Positions 1-12,660 of a DNA stretch of 64,000 bases are shown here, in pieces (position 1 is the stretch's first letter; the number at the start of each line of letters is the position of its first letter). The position numbers and the translations under genes are program-made. Below the pieces are notes generated by a model. The model searched no databases, was not told the DNA's origin, and saw only the letters and a program-made list of their open reading frames with translations. Source of the stretch: Morinoia aosen (lineage: Eukaryota; Arthropoda; Malacostraca; Amphipoda; Talitridae); NCBI GenBank assembly GCA_030386875.1, contig CM059568.1, forward strand, positions 11,642,316-11,706,315, read 5' to 3'.

Positions 1-771
1 GAGGGAAATCTTCAAAATTTTCGGTTATTTGGCGATAAAATGAAAAGCTCCATCCTGCTCCTCAAAGTTGTTGTCTGTATTGCTAGAGTACTTGGAAAAA
101 AGACTTAAATTGATAACGTACCAATGAACCAAAGTTCCTATCACCCGTATGGAAAGATCAACAAATTTAAGTTGAAGTCAAAGTATACAGAACACTCTAG
201 GTGTCCCATTCACTCTTCATTTTTGAGAATATACAGACTTTGGTAATCAAATTAAAGTTATTGGACTTCTGAGTTTAGAGATCATATATTCTTAACTTGG
301 ACTTAAAAGTGAGGGTCGACCTCACTTTTCAACATCAAGTCAACATTAACAAGAGAGGTCCAAAGAATCTCCAGGAATTGAAACGCATCGCCATTGAAGA
401 ATGGAACAATATATCATCTGAAACTACTGAAAAGCTTCTAAAATCTATAATAAAAGGCTTTTAAATGGCTTTTAAATGTTATGAAGATGAAAGGTCCCGC
501 TATTGATTATTAAAAATGTACTAAAATGGTAGATTCACATCAATAAAGTGTTATACTACTCACTGTATGCAAAATTTTGTCTTATCGTGTTTCTGAAGTT
601 CAGCTTGTTAAATCTTTCAAAAATAATATTTTGCTCTAAAAACTTTGCATTATTGTCACAATATGAGCTTCACACCTTGTGAAAAACTTATGCCTGTGGC
701 AACAATGGCTTTTGAGTAATTCTAGAAAGTTTTGATAAACGAGGGGTGTACGAATAATTTCGTCGCTAACT
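1..771. other. Unassigned AT-rich sequence
   Basis: No gene, splice-linked exon set or transposon terminus is recognisable here. Reading frames are short and AT-driven. The stretch runs directly into the minisatellite that begins at 772. Confidence 0.5.
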
Positions 772-3700
772 GTATACGACAGTGGTCTGTTGCATTAGAG
801 GTATACGACGGTATAGAGGTATACGACAGTGGTCTGTTGCATTAGAGGTATACGACGGTATAGAGGTATACGACAGTGGCTTGTTGCATTAGAGGTATAC
901 GACGGTCAATAAATTATACGACGGTATAGAGGTATACGACGGTATAGAGGTATACGACGGTATAGAGGTATACGACGGTATAGAGGTATACGACGGTATA
1001 GAGGTATACGACGGTATAGAAGTATACGACGGTATAGAGGTATACGACAGTGGCTTGTTGCATTAGAGGTATACGACGGTATAGAAGTATACGACAGTAT
1101 AGAGGTATACGACGGTATAGAGGTATACGACGGTATAGAGGTATACGACGGTATAGAGGTATACGACGGTATAGAGGTATACGACGGTATAGAGGTATAC
1201 GACGGTATAGAGGTATACGACGGTATAGAGGTATACGACGGTATAGAGGTATACGACGGTATAGAGGTATACGACGGTAGAGAGGTATACGACGGTATAG
1301 AGGTATACGACGGTATAGAGGTATACGACAGTGGCTTGTTGCATTAGAGGTATACGACGGTATAGAAGTATACGACAGTATAGAGGTATACGACGGTATA
1401 GAGGTATACGACGGTATAGAGGTATACGACGGTATAGAGGTATACGACGGTATAGAGGTATACGACGGTATAGAGGTATACGACAGTGGCTTGTTGCATT
1501 AGAGGTATACGGCGGTATAGAGGTATACGACAGTGGCTTGTTGCATTAGAGGTATACGACGGTATAGAGGTATACGACGGTATAGAGGTATACGACGGTA
1601 TAGAGGTATACGACAGTGGCTTGTTGCATTAGAGGTATACGACGGTATAGAGGTATACGACGGTATAGAGGTATACGACAGTGACTTGTTGCATTAGAGG
1701 TATACGACGGTATAGAGGTATACGACGGTATAGATGTATACGACGGTATAGAGGTATACGACGGTATAGAGGTATACGACAGTGGCTTGTTGCATTAGAG
1801 GTATACGACGGTATAGAGGTATACGACGGTATAGAGGTATACGACGGTATAGAGGTATACGACGGTATAGAGGTATACGACGGTATAGAGGTATACGACG
1901 ATATAGAGGTATACGACGGTATAGAGGTATACGACGGTATAGAGGTATACGACGGTATAGAGGTATACGACGGTATAGAGGTATACGAAGGTATAGAGGT
2001 ATACGACGGTATAGAGGTATACGACGGTATAGAGGTATACGACGGTATAGAGGTATACGACAGTGGCTTGTTGCATTAGAGGTATACGACGGCATAGAAG
2101 TATACGACAGTATAGAGGTATACGACGGTATAGAGGTATACGACGGTATAGAGGTATACGACGGTATAGAGGTATACGACGGTATAGAGGTATACGACAG
2201 TGGCTTGTTGCATTAGAGGTATACGACGGTATAGAAATATACGACAGTATAGAGGTATACGACGGTATAGAGGTATACGACGGTATAGAGGTATACGACG
2301 GTATAGAGGTATACGACGGTATAGAGGTATACGACGGTATAGAGGTATACGACGGTATAGAGGTATACGACATTGATCTCTCACATTAGAGGTATACGAC
2401 GGTATAGAGACATACGACAGTGGTCTGTTGCACTAGAGGTATACGACGGTATAGAGGTATACGACGGTATAGAGGTATACGACGGTATAGAGGTATACGA
2501 CGGTATAGAGGTATACGACGGTATAGAGGTATACGACAGTGGCTTGTTGCATTAGAGGTATACGACGGTATAGAGGTATACGACGGTATAGAGACATACG
2601 ACAGTGGTCTGTTGCACTAGAGGTATACGACGGTATAGAGGTATACGACGGTATAGAGGTATACGACGGTATAGAGGTATACGACGGTATAGAGGTATAC
2701 GACAGTGGCTTATTGCTTTAGAGGTATACGACGGTATAGAGGTATACGACGGTATAGAGGTATACGACAGTGGCTTGTTGCATTAGAGGTATACGACGGT
2801 ATAGAGGTATACGACGGTATAGAGGTATACGACGGTATAGAGGTATACGACAGTGGCTTGTTGCATTAGAGGTATACGACGGTATAGAGGTATACGACGG
2901 TATAGAGACATACGACAGTGGTCTGTTGCACTAGAGGTATACGACGGTATAGAGGTATACGACGGTATAGAGGTATACGACGGTATAGAGGTATACGACA
3001 GTGGCTTGTTGCTTTAGAGGTATACGACGGTATAGAGGTATACGACAGTGGCTTGTTGCATTAGAGGTATACGACGGTATAGAGGTATACGACGGTATAG
3101 AGGTATACGACAGTGGCTTGTTGCATTAGAGGTATACGACGGTCAATAAATTATACGACGGTATAGAGGTATACGACGGTATAGAGGTATACGACGGTAT
3201 AGAGGTATACGACGGTATAGAGGTATACGACGGTATAGAGGTATACGACGGTATAGAAGTATACGACGGTATAGAGGTATACGACAGTGGCTTGTTGCAT
3301 TAGAGGTATACGACGGTCAATAAATTATACGACGGTATAGAAGTATACGACAGTATAGAGGTATACGACGGTATAGAGGTATACGACGGTATAGAGGTAT
3401 ACGACGGTATAGAGGTATACGACGGTATAGAGGTATACGACGGTATAGAGGTATACGACGGTATAGAGGTATACGACGGTATAGAGGTATACGACGGTAT
3501 AGAGGTATACGACGGTATAGAGGTATACGACGGTAGAGAGGTATACGACGGTATAGAGGTATACGACGGTATAGAGGTATACGACAGTGGCTTGTTGCAT
3601 TAGAGGTATACGACGGTATAGAAGTATACGACAGTATAGAGGTATACGACGGTATAGAGGTATACGACGGTATAGAGGTATACGACGGTATAGAGGTATA

Positions 3701-4620
3701 CGACGGTATAGAGGTATACGACGGTATAGAGGTATACGACAGTGGCTTGTTGCATTAGAGGTATACGGCGGTATAGAGGTATACGACAGTGGCTTGTTGC
3801 ATTAGAGGTATACGACGGTATAGAGGTATACGACGGCATAGAGGTATACGACGGTATAGAGGTATACGACGGTATAGAGGTATACGACAGTGGCTTGTTG
3901 CATTAGAGGTATACGACGGTATAGAGGTATACGACAGTGGCTTGTTGCATTAGAGGTATACGACGGTATAGAGGTATACGACGGTATAGATGTATACGAC
4001 GGTATAGAGGTATACGACGGTATAGAGGTATACGACGGTATAGAGGTATACGACGGTATAGAGGTATACGACGGTATAGAGGTATACGACGATATAGAGG
4101 TATACGACGGTATAGAGGTATACGACGGTATAGAGGTATACGACGGTATAGAGGTATACGACGGTATAGAGGTATACGAAGGTATAGAGGTATACGACGG
4201 TATAGAGGTATACGACGGTATAGAGGTATACGACGGTATAGAGGTATACGACAGTGGCTTGTTGCATTAGAGGTATACGACGGTATAGAAGTATACGACA
4301 GTATAGAGGTATACGACGGTATAGAGGTATACGACGGTATAGAGGTATACGGCGGTATAGAGGTATACGACGGTATAGAGGTATACGACAGTGGCTTGTT
4401 GCATTAGAGGTATACGACGGTATAGAAATATACGACAGTATAGAGGTATACGACGGTATAGAGGTATACGACGGTATAGAGGTATACGACGGTATAGAGG
4501 TATACGACGGTATAGAGGTATACGACGGTATAGAGGTATACGACAGTGGTCTGTTGCATTAGAGGTATACGACGGTATAGAGGTATACGACATTGATCTC
4601 TTACATTAGAAGTATACGAA
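772..4620. repeat. 18-bp/29-bp composite minisatellite
   Basis: Tandem copies of the 18-bp unit GAGGTATACGACGGTATA are interspersed with a 29-bp variant in which the second half becomes ACAGTGGCTTGTTGCATTA. Rare variants (CAATAAATTATACGACGG junctions, a GATATA unit, a GAAGG unit, a GGCGG unit) act as markers. They show that about 1.4 kb at 894-2330 is repeated at 3131-4560. Because 18 is a multiple of three, the array gives long spurious reading frames on both strands; none is a gene. Confidence 0.97.
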
Positions 4621-5160
4621 GGTCTTGTACAACGCGGCTGCTTACGCCTCACGCTCACCGTGAGTGCAAAAATTGAACTTTATGCTACAGCTTTGACTCA
4701 CAATAACGAAGCATGAACACGAAGGACTGTACTCTGTAAATATAGGACGGCACGCTGATTTATGACATCTCAATATCTTTTTATTACAACTCTGGAATCA
4801 ATCAATTGATAGTTACTAGGAACCAGGCTAGCTAACAGATTTCAATAAAAGTGGGACATCGGAGAAAGATTATAAATTACCAGCAATTTTTTACTCCATT
4901 TAACTTTTGGAGCACCAACCTTTACAGCCAGATTCCTCACACTCAATGCGTGTATAGTTCTATCGAAAATTCTCATTCACGCTTTCGCTTCTTTTTTGTT
5001 TCTGAAACCGAGAGTTGAGTAGAATTAATCATTCATGTTTGCGCAAAAACTTATGAATTTAGCGAAAGCGTTTGAGTTAATGCGGTTTTTGGGCTCATCC
5101 TCCCACGCGTTCATGAATCACCTGTCGGCTGCGTGCTGCGTGTCGCACATGCTGCTCTAA
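4621..5160. other. Upstream region of peptide gene 1
   Basis: Single-copy-looking sequence between the minisatellite and the gene 1 TATA box. It presumably carries the proximal control region of gene 1. I do not see a convincing transcription-factor site shared with the upstream regions of genes 2-4. Confidence 0.4.
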
Positions 5161-5229
5161 TATAAAGCTCTATCTGATTATTGTGCTCACTTGCCTCTCA
5201 GCGTTCCCTGCGTACAATACTCAAGTAAG
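5161..5229 (+). promoter_or_regulatory. Gene 1 core promoter and non-coding leader exon
   Basis: The TATA box TATAAAG lies at 5161-5167. An initiator-like CTCACTT puts the probable start at A5189, 28 bases after the first T of the TATA box. A second motif, TCAGCGTTC, lies 11 bases further on. The leader exon is read as 5189-5229 (41 nt), ending AAGTAAG before the donor GTGAGTCTTCAC. The same TATA to initiator to CAG-motif to donor layout recurs at genes 2, 3 and 4. That recurrence is the main support, since no transcript data are available. Confidence 0.72.
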
Positions 5230-6919
5230 GTGAGTCTTCACTGTGAAGCTACGTCCTCCTACGTTCAACATTTGACTTACCACTAGTAATGCAGCAAGAG
5301 GATTAGCCAAATGAGGAGAGTAATTTCTAGAAAAGACATAATTTCGCTCAATGATAAATTACCCTATCAAATTAAACCATTAGTAAAAAAATTTTGTTTG
5401 ATAACCTATTGTACTTGAAACTTTGAAACTTTGAATTAAAATTTAGACTTTAGACTCACACTCACACTGCAGCGTGTGTTACCGGTATTTCCTGTTGCTT
5501 CGAGATGAAAGATGAATAAATATTAATTCCTTTCTGTGTATCATATTTATTGTAATTACAATTTCCATTTGCAGCCTAATGGAACAACAAGTTTATAGAA
5601 TCAATCTCTAGATTCCATAGAATCAATCAATAGAATCTTTCAAGCTTGGCAGCATACAAAGTACTGTCAACGGCACCTCACTCGCAGTATATAGTAAATG
5701 CTCATAGGTTTTGAGCAACACTATTGGATCAAGAGTTTCTTACCTGAAAAATAGGTCTCCTTTATTTTGAGATGAAATTTCCCCTAATGATTACACCTTA
5801 GTTTTTTACTGGAACAGTTTTCACGGTCGAAGAGCTGCATGTGAACAACTAACCTTGTCTCAGATGGACTTATCACTTAAGACTTCTTCCTCAAAGCCTC
5901 TGAAAATTTTGAAGTGTTCTTTTTCTTACTTTTTAAAAGCATTCAGATTGTTTATTGGGAACTCAATAGTGAGCATCATATTTGTATAAAGAGTAAACAC
6001 GTCGAATTCTTAAAGCAATTCATTATTTGGAAATTTACATTCCTTGAAGAGATAAGGGCTCGTTTAGGGTGCTTATGTTTAATGGTTTTATTAGGTTTAT
6101 ATTTCTGAAAGATAAATACCGCTGTCATTATTTTGGAGTGGAATTTTTGCTCGTAGTTCACCTCTGATTTGAATAACGGGAGTTGCACCAATACGCAGTT
6201 CGAGTCTCGGCAATTTTTTAATGGGATTGAAATGATTAAAAAATGAACAAATTTCACAAAAAGTCAAGCTGCCCAAAAGTACTCTTAATCAACGATGCCT
6301 ATAGGTAAAAATGAATTTTTTACTGCTAAAAATTCAGTCGCGTGTTAATTGCTCGGCTTTTCTCATAAATTCATTAGCAAAAGGTTCAGTAATTGAATGA
6401 TAAGAGTAGAGTCATTTGGACATCAGTACATTCATTAAAATTTCATGCAATCTCACAGATAATTGTATGTCTTACTTTTATTACAAATTAAAAACAATTT
6501 AACGTACTTTCTTGTAAATATTTACGGTTTAAATTCTTCAAAAGTTCATTTCTATATCTCTCCGGAGAAGCTAAATCGGTTTTCAAGAGTTTGAGGTAGA
6601 AATTAACGCTTGGATATTTTATGCTCGAATGATAAGCATAGTTTATGTCCATGAAGCGAGAGAACCGCTGTGTTTCTCTATCCATCGTGGAACAACTAGT
6701 CCCTAAAAAGTGGTCTGTCTTAATTTCTGTGAGTGAACGCCACAGTTTTACCTAATCTTCATCTTCTTGGAGAAGTAAATGTAAAAAAGGACCAGATTCT
6801 TACGACGGTTGAGTAAGGGATTTTTACTCAATTTAAATATTACGAAGTGAGTGCTGTGATGCCCAGAGTCTAATTTAACTCTGCCCTCACGACCATCACT
6901 CCAGCAGAGCCCAGCAGAG

Positions 6920-9900
6920 ATGAAGGAGGCCCTAGCGTTCCTGTTGGTGGTGGCCGTGGTGGTGCTGGCGGCGCCCAACGGGGGGCTGCAGGAGGTGAAT
7001 ATACATCTTATTTGATCTTAATGAATATACATCTTATTTGATCTTATTGAATATACATCTTATTTGATCTTATTGAATATACATCGTATTTGATCTTATT
7101 GAATATACATCTTATTTGATCTGATTGAATATACATCTTATTTGATCTTATAGAATATACATCTTATTTGATCTTATTGAATATACATCGTATTTGATCT
7201 TATTGTATATACATCTTATTTGATCTTATAGAATATACATCTTATTTGATCTTATTGAATATACATCGTATTTGATCTTATTGAATATACATCTTATTTG
7301 ATCTTATTGAATATACATCTTATTTGATCTTATTGAATATACATCTTATTTGATCTTAATGAATATACATCTTATTTGATCTTATTGCATATACATTTTA
7401 TTTGATCTTAATGAATATACATCTTATTTGATCTTATTGAATATACATCGTATTTGATCTTATTGAATATACATCTTATTTGATCTTATAGAATATACAT
7501 CTTATTTGATCTTATTGAATACACATCTTATTTGATCTTATTGAATATACATCTTATTTGATCTTATTGAATATATATCTTATTTGACAATTTTATATTT
7601 AATTTTAATGCATTCATCATTCATTGAATTCTAGAGATCCGAAGATACTCAAGACTTAGCTGTGGCACAGGGCGACCCTGGTGAGTTTAAATTTGTAGTT
7701 ATCTTTGAGTAGGTTGACTGCAGACGAGTTAGGAGGCATGCAGAAGCTACCAAATTATTTCGGATCGCTTCGAGGTGGAAGATTGAAACGATCGGTCACG
7801 AAAATGATCTTCATTCTCATTCTTTTATCGTAGCTGAAACGATAAATTTATGAAATACGAGTTGTTGAAATATGTGGCTGTTGTTTATAACCCAAAAAAT
7901 ATTACGGCGATGAATATTGAATTTATTGTTCAAGAATATACAACTTATCGAGATGAAAAAGACATAGCAATTTTTTACGAAAATTTTGTATACTAATAAT
8001 AATTAATAATACGCAGTTGTTGCTTGCTTGGTTGGTCCGTGTGACTGTCACGCTCTATCAAATCTGGTCATTTAGACGGACCGTTTATCAGAGAACATGT
8101 AAACTACCGCTCTACTTCCCAAAAACACCAATTTAATCTTTACACCAAACTTACACTAAATTTCTCCCAAGAAATTAAAGCTTGTTTTCGTTCAAGATGT
8201 AAATTCTAAAACTTGAGCTAAAACTTGCGAGAACTCATGCTAATTAGATCCCCAACTGTGTTGTGTAGAAAAATTATCAAACAATCCATTGAACTAACCA
8301 TTTTATTTCAAGTGTTTTTATCAGAAGGAATGCCATCTCTATTTCCACTTTCCGGTATCCCGGTACTCCTACAGTGATTGTTTTTAGACATTTTTTAGTT
8401 TTCGGTCATGTATAGTAAAGTGAGCTTCTTTGAACTCTTTGCACCGAAACACACAATAGTAAATCTTCACCTTCAACAATAATAATTTGAGACTAAAAGA
8501 CTTCGATTTCGATTTGCGTAGCACAAAGATTCCGTTAGGGAACTGTCGAATATAATTTTGGCGAGCGCCTGACCCTTTAGTGTATGACCGTCATACCTTC
8601 ATTTCTACCCTGCACCCTCCCCTGCATCCTCCCCTGCACCCTCCTCTGCACCCTCCCCTTCACCCTCCCCTGCACCCTCCCTTGCACCCTCCCCTGCACC
8701 CTCCCCTTCACCCTCCCCTTCACCCTCTCCTGCACCCTCCCCTTCACCCTCCCCTGCACCCTCCCCTGCACCCTCCCCTGCACCCTCCCCTGCACCCTCC
8801 CCTGCACCCTCCCCTGCACCCTCCCCTGCACCCTCCCCTGCACCCTCCCCTGCACCCTCCCCTGCACCCTCCCCTGCACCCTCCCCTGCACCCTCCCCTG
8901 CACCCTCCCCTGCACCCTCCCCTGCACCCTCCCCTGCACCCTCCCCTGCACCCTCCCCTGCACCCTCCCCTGCACCCTCCCCTGCACCCTCCCCTGCACC
9001 CTCCCCTGCACCCTCCCCTGTACCCTCCCCTGCACCCTCCCCTGCACCCTCCCCTGCACCCTCCCCTGCACACCTCCCCTGCACCCTCCCCTGCACCCTC
9101 CCCTGCACCCTCCCCTGCACCCTCCCCTGCACCCTCCCCTGCACCCTCCCCTGCACCCTCCCCTATACCCTCCCCTGCACACCTCCCCTGCACCCTCCCC
9201 TGCACACCTCCCCTGCACCCACCAATAGAGGCTGTTCTCGTATCCTGTGTACAGAAAAAATAATGAAATTTTTCTGAATGAATTCGTTTTCTCACTTTTT
9301 GCAGAATCAAGATTTTGCTTCTGTCTCGGGTATTGCATCGCCAACGGCACGGTGAGTTTATTCATTTGTAACTGCGATCATTGTTTAAATTGCTTAAATA
9401 ATGCGGTGTTAACGAACGCGGCATTCACTTCTACTCGTAGTGAAGATATTTAGACAGTAAAAATAAATTAATTCCATCTTCAGGAATAAAGTATTTGCAT
9501 AAAAGGCGTGACTTGCACAAGTAAGGAAAGCAAAAAGTGTGCTAACTACTCTATGTAAACGTACCTATTTTCGAATTTTTTTATTTCAAAATTGTAATAC
9601 TAAAATGTTGAATTATGCGAGTGTGCCTGGGCAAGAACATTTTTACTTGACTGGTGGAATTTAGTTATTTTTACCGCATATATTTGTCACTTAAATATTG
9701 AAGTCGAAACGAATTGAATAATTAGGTAAAGAAAAAAGGTGATCCGACTTTTGTCCTACAGAAGGATGTTCATAATATTCACGAGCGTCTAGCAAATATT
9801 TAATACTTTATTTTTATATCTTTGAACATATCATATTTTGAAACAAATTTTTTGTTACAATCAGTGCAATTAATAATACTAAACTAAGAACGCATAGGCT

Positions 9901-10359
9901 CAGTGATTCTCGAACATAAAGGATCTTGCTCTCTAAAAGAAGAAAAAATGTTTATTTCCAATAAATGTACAAATATCATTGGTTCTTAAAATGTCTTAAA
10001 TTACCGATCATTAGTTGATAAACGTACATGGGTACCATAATATTGGTGTAAAATGGGTGTCATAACGTGCACCAAATCAGTCCTCTTTGACTATTCAAGC
10101 TTGACCATGGTGGTTGTATGCAAGCTAGTGTAGCTACAACTCTAACTATTGATACAAATGCTATCCATTGACATTAAGCAAATTCGCAGCCACGCAATTG
10201 GGGGAAAAATTAGCATTTTTACAGAAGGGAACTTTCGTTTAGAATTTGACATACCTTTAACCTCAGATTGGCTACCGCTGGAAGACTTGCTTCTTTGGGG
10301 CAAGGGCCTTTGACGATCCGTTCCCGTGCTGCGTTTGCTGTGTGTTCGTCAGAGGATGA
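6920..10359 (+). CDS. Peptide gene 1: secreted 8-cysteine peptide, four coding exons
   Basis: Coding exons are 6920-6994, 7635-7680, 9305-9351 and 10267-10359, with intron phases 0, 1 and 0; all introns are GT-AG. The 86-residue product has a hydrophobic signal peptide starting MKEALAFLLVV (residues 1 to about 18-23). A short acidic linker follows (RSEDTQDLAVAQGDP, 26-40). The mature region contains CFCLGYC, a potential N-glycosylation site in IANGT, one Cys in WKTCFFG and a CCVCC cluster near the C terminus, eight cysteines in all. Exon 2 starts at about 6905, after CCAG, with a 15-nt leader CAGAGCCCAGCAGAG before the ATG. Intron 2 is filled by a 26-bp minisatellite and intron 3 by a 12-bp one. 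Architecture resembles a defence-peptide precursor, but the cysteine spacing matches no family I can name. No defect is seen. Confidence 0.86.
6995..7588 (+). repeat. 26-bp minisatellite starting at the gene 1 splice donor
   Basis: About 23 head-to-tail copies of a 26-bp AT-rich unit containing GAATATACATCTTATTTGAT. The first copy includes the intron's first bases: the donor reads GAG then GTGAATATACATC, so the splice site is part of unit 1. This gives gene 1 the donor GTGAAT, where genes 2-4 have GTGAG at the same place. Variation is mostly single-base (TCTTAT, TCGTAT, ATAGAA). Confidence 0.95.
8606..9222. repeat. 12-bp CT-rich minisatellite in gene 1 intron 3
   Basis: About 50 copies of CTCCCCTGCACC, very homogeneous in the centre (8760-9060). 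Variants at the edges are TTCACC, TGCACACC and TGTACC. The array ends about 80 bases before the acceptor of the third coding exon (9305). It gives low-complexity frames on both strands that are not genes. On the transcribed strand it is a roughly 600-base pyrimidine-rich tract. Confidence 0.96.
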
Positions 10360-10493
10360 AGCTCGGTGCCGTGGCTCATCAGTGGGCTACCGTGTCTGTT
10401 TTGTTGCAGCGCGTGGCGGCTGTAGTAACAAGTCTGCACATGCTGCAAAAATGTGGGCTTATTTTCTTTTAATTGTTAGTTTGCACAAATAAA
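10360..10493 (+). terminator. Gene 1 3' untranslated region and polyadenylation signal
   Basis: A canonical AATAAA lies at 10488-10493, about 130 bases past the stop codon and within CACAAATAAATTG. No other AATAAA occurs between the stop and this point, so it is the likely end of the gene 1 transcript. Confidence 0.6.
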
Positions 10494-10548
10494 TTGAAGC
10501 GTGAAATGCGTTTTGTTTTACTCTCACGCATGGGTGCGTTTGGCAATC

Positions 10549-10655
10549 GAAGCAATTGGCAATCAAAGGTGAGAGGCTACACCCCCTAGCCAATCAAAGG
10601 TGAGAGGCTAGACCCCCTAGCCAATCAAAGGTGAGATGCTAGACCCACTATCCAA
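10549..10655. repeat. 31-bp tandem repeat, about three copies
   Basis: Units begin CCAATCAAAGGTGAGAGGCT and end CCCCCTAG. The third copy is diverged (GAGATGCT, CCCACTATC). It lies just downstream of the gene 1 polyadenylation signal. Confidence 0.85.
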
Positions 10656-12419
10656 TCTCATGTGACGTCACGTTTGCTCTTAATTCCATATCAAGAGTGA
10701 GATTTTCTCGAAATTGAGCAATGAAGATCATTGGAAAAATCATGAAGAAACTCGTTTTTATCGTCTTAATACTTTTTATTCAATGAGTATTGTTTATATC
10801 AGAAAAGCCTATGTTTTATGTCAACTTGTTGGTCTTAAAGATCCAAGGCAAATAAACGAAGGAATTAAAGATGAATAAACATTACGACTGATAAAGTTCT
10901 TCAAAATGCATCTGAGCTCTTCTAACATAGTTTGTGTAGAACACACACAACGTCGCAGAAGACATTTGACTTTTTAGTTCATAGTCTCTCTCCGTACAGC
11001 CTGCGAACGAAGCTGGCGGCGTACGAGCAAGAATGCTTAGAAATTCTTTACGGAGGTGCGTGCGAACCCCAACATTCATGTGAACTGAGAACACAAGCCT
11101 TTATACGAAAATCATTTAACAGAACAGCTCTCATAAATTTTTGACTCATGCATGAACATAACCACTGCACTCAGAATACAGATTTTCCCCTAACAGATTA
11201 ACAATGACGTAATCTTTAAGTCTCAACGCCGAAGACTTTTCTAAAGTCAGCCGTCACAAAGTTCTACTCTATGGGAACGAGCTAAACTATAAGCTCTAGA
11301 ATGCCAGTTCTTTTCTCGGTCTCTTGGCTCAAATTGGTTCTTTTTACATCTCTGCATTAACTAAATGGCTGATCAGACAATGCTTTGTGGAGGATATGTT
11401 CACTCACACTTGCTTCTTGAGTTGTTAATGCCTAAATATTATCCTTCACAACATATAATATTAAATATTATCGAAATACTATCCCTGACGAAATTACAAA
11501 ACGAAAAATATTATTATAATGTTATTTACCAAAGTACTGGCCCGTGATTGCAAGTTGGAAAGTGAATGCAAATTTTTGCATTAGTTTGAAGTAGGAAAGT
11601 GTGTAAATATTGATAATAACTTCAATGAAAATGGCTCATTTTTAACGAAACCATCTACAAGCCCCACGAGCGAGAAGCATTAAGTGACACATAACTATAA
11701 GGCTCTTAAGGTAGAAACACACAGCGGTGCTTGAGCTAAAATTGTTCATCATCAACATTGATGTAACAGTTTTATTAATTCATTATCAGGGAAAAATTAC
11801 TATAAGAAAATGAATTAAAAATAATCTTCATCCAGAAAGAGCGCATCATTTCCACACTTTTCAAGACACGTTTTTGAAGTAAGGAGAAAATTTTCCGTAG
11901 ACTAATCTTTGTTTTCCTGAAATGCAGGGCGCGGCTGCAAGATGAACAGCCGTTGCTGCACACCAGCTCCAGAAAGCAATAAAAAACACCAACAATCGGC
12001 AAGAGGACAGCTGTCCTTTTTTGTGCACAACGCAGTATTTATCGCAATAGCAGTATTGGCTACATGCAAACATGCGCACACAGCACAGATCGCCTCATCC
12101 CATGTTTTGTAACCTGAAACTTTCTAATTAATGAAATTATTTCCTAACGGATAAGTAATTTCTCTCTCTTTCAATAAAGATCAAAGACTCTACATAAACT
12201 CTAGGAGAATTTATCACAATACGAAACACATCGTGAAAATTGTACCACCCAAATTCACATAATATTAGTCAATGTTTTTCCCCAACATTCTTGACACATA
12301 CGTACTTTTCGACCCTAACGGAACGCACATTTTCAATCCGCATTTCATAAATACAACACTTTTTTTGCGAAGGAGAGAATCCAATTTTGCTGCACTCTTC
12401 GGGCCGGTTAGGAGAGCAG

Positions 12420-12660
12420 GCTTGTGGTTGTCTGCGCTGGCGGTGCGGTGTGCGGGGCGACAGCTCATCGCGCTGCTGTGATCTACGAGCCGGGCTGTGG
12501 GCTGTGCTGTGCGAGCTGTGGGGGCTGTGTGAGCACCGCACTTTGTGAACACATCATTGTTGTGCACAGCTGTGTTGTGTGCAGTGTATGTTGTGCACAG
12601 CATGTGTTGTGTGCAACAGGTGTTGTGCAAAGTGTGTGTTGTACCAAGCGTTGCGGAACA
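12420..12660. repeat. TG/GC-rich low-complexity tract
   Basis: Irregular runs of GCTGTG and TGTTGTGTGCA. They produce cysteine- and valine-rich translations on one strand and histidine/threonine-rich ones on the other. There is no signal peptide or splice context, so it is treated as simple-sequence DNA. Confidence 0.6.

Noticed and set aside
772-4620. Many overlapping long frames with YTVVYL- or YDGIEV-type repeats
   Set aside because: They are readings of the 18-bp minisatellite in several frames and both strands, with no signal peptide, flank or splice context.
6748-6978. Minus-strand frame starting MGAASTTTATTNRN, with similar ones near 18620, 26095 and 53180
   Set aside because: These are antisense shadows of the signal exon, repeated wherever that exon occurs.
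8577-9365. Frames of 180-260 residues rich in HPPL, CTLP, GRVQ or GAGE
   Set aside because: All are readings of the 12-bp array inside gene 1 intron 3. Only the ESRFCFCLGYCIANGT segment at the right end is a real exon.
9484-9558. A candidate last exon for gene 1 with three cysteines after a CAG acceptor
   Set aside because: Its second codon in the required phase is TAA, and the exon at 10267-10359 aligns residue for residue with genes 2-4. It may be a decayed exon or chance; use of this acceptor would truncate the peptide after NGTE.
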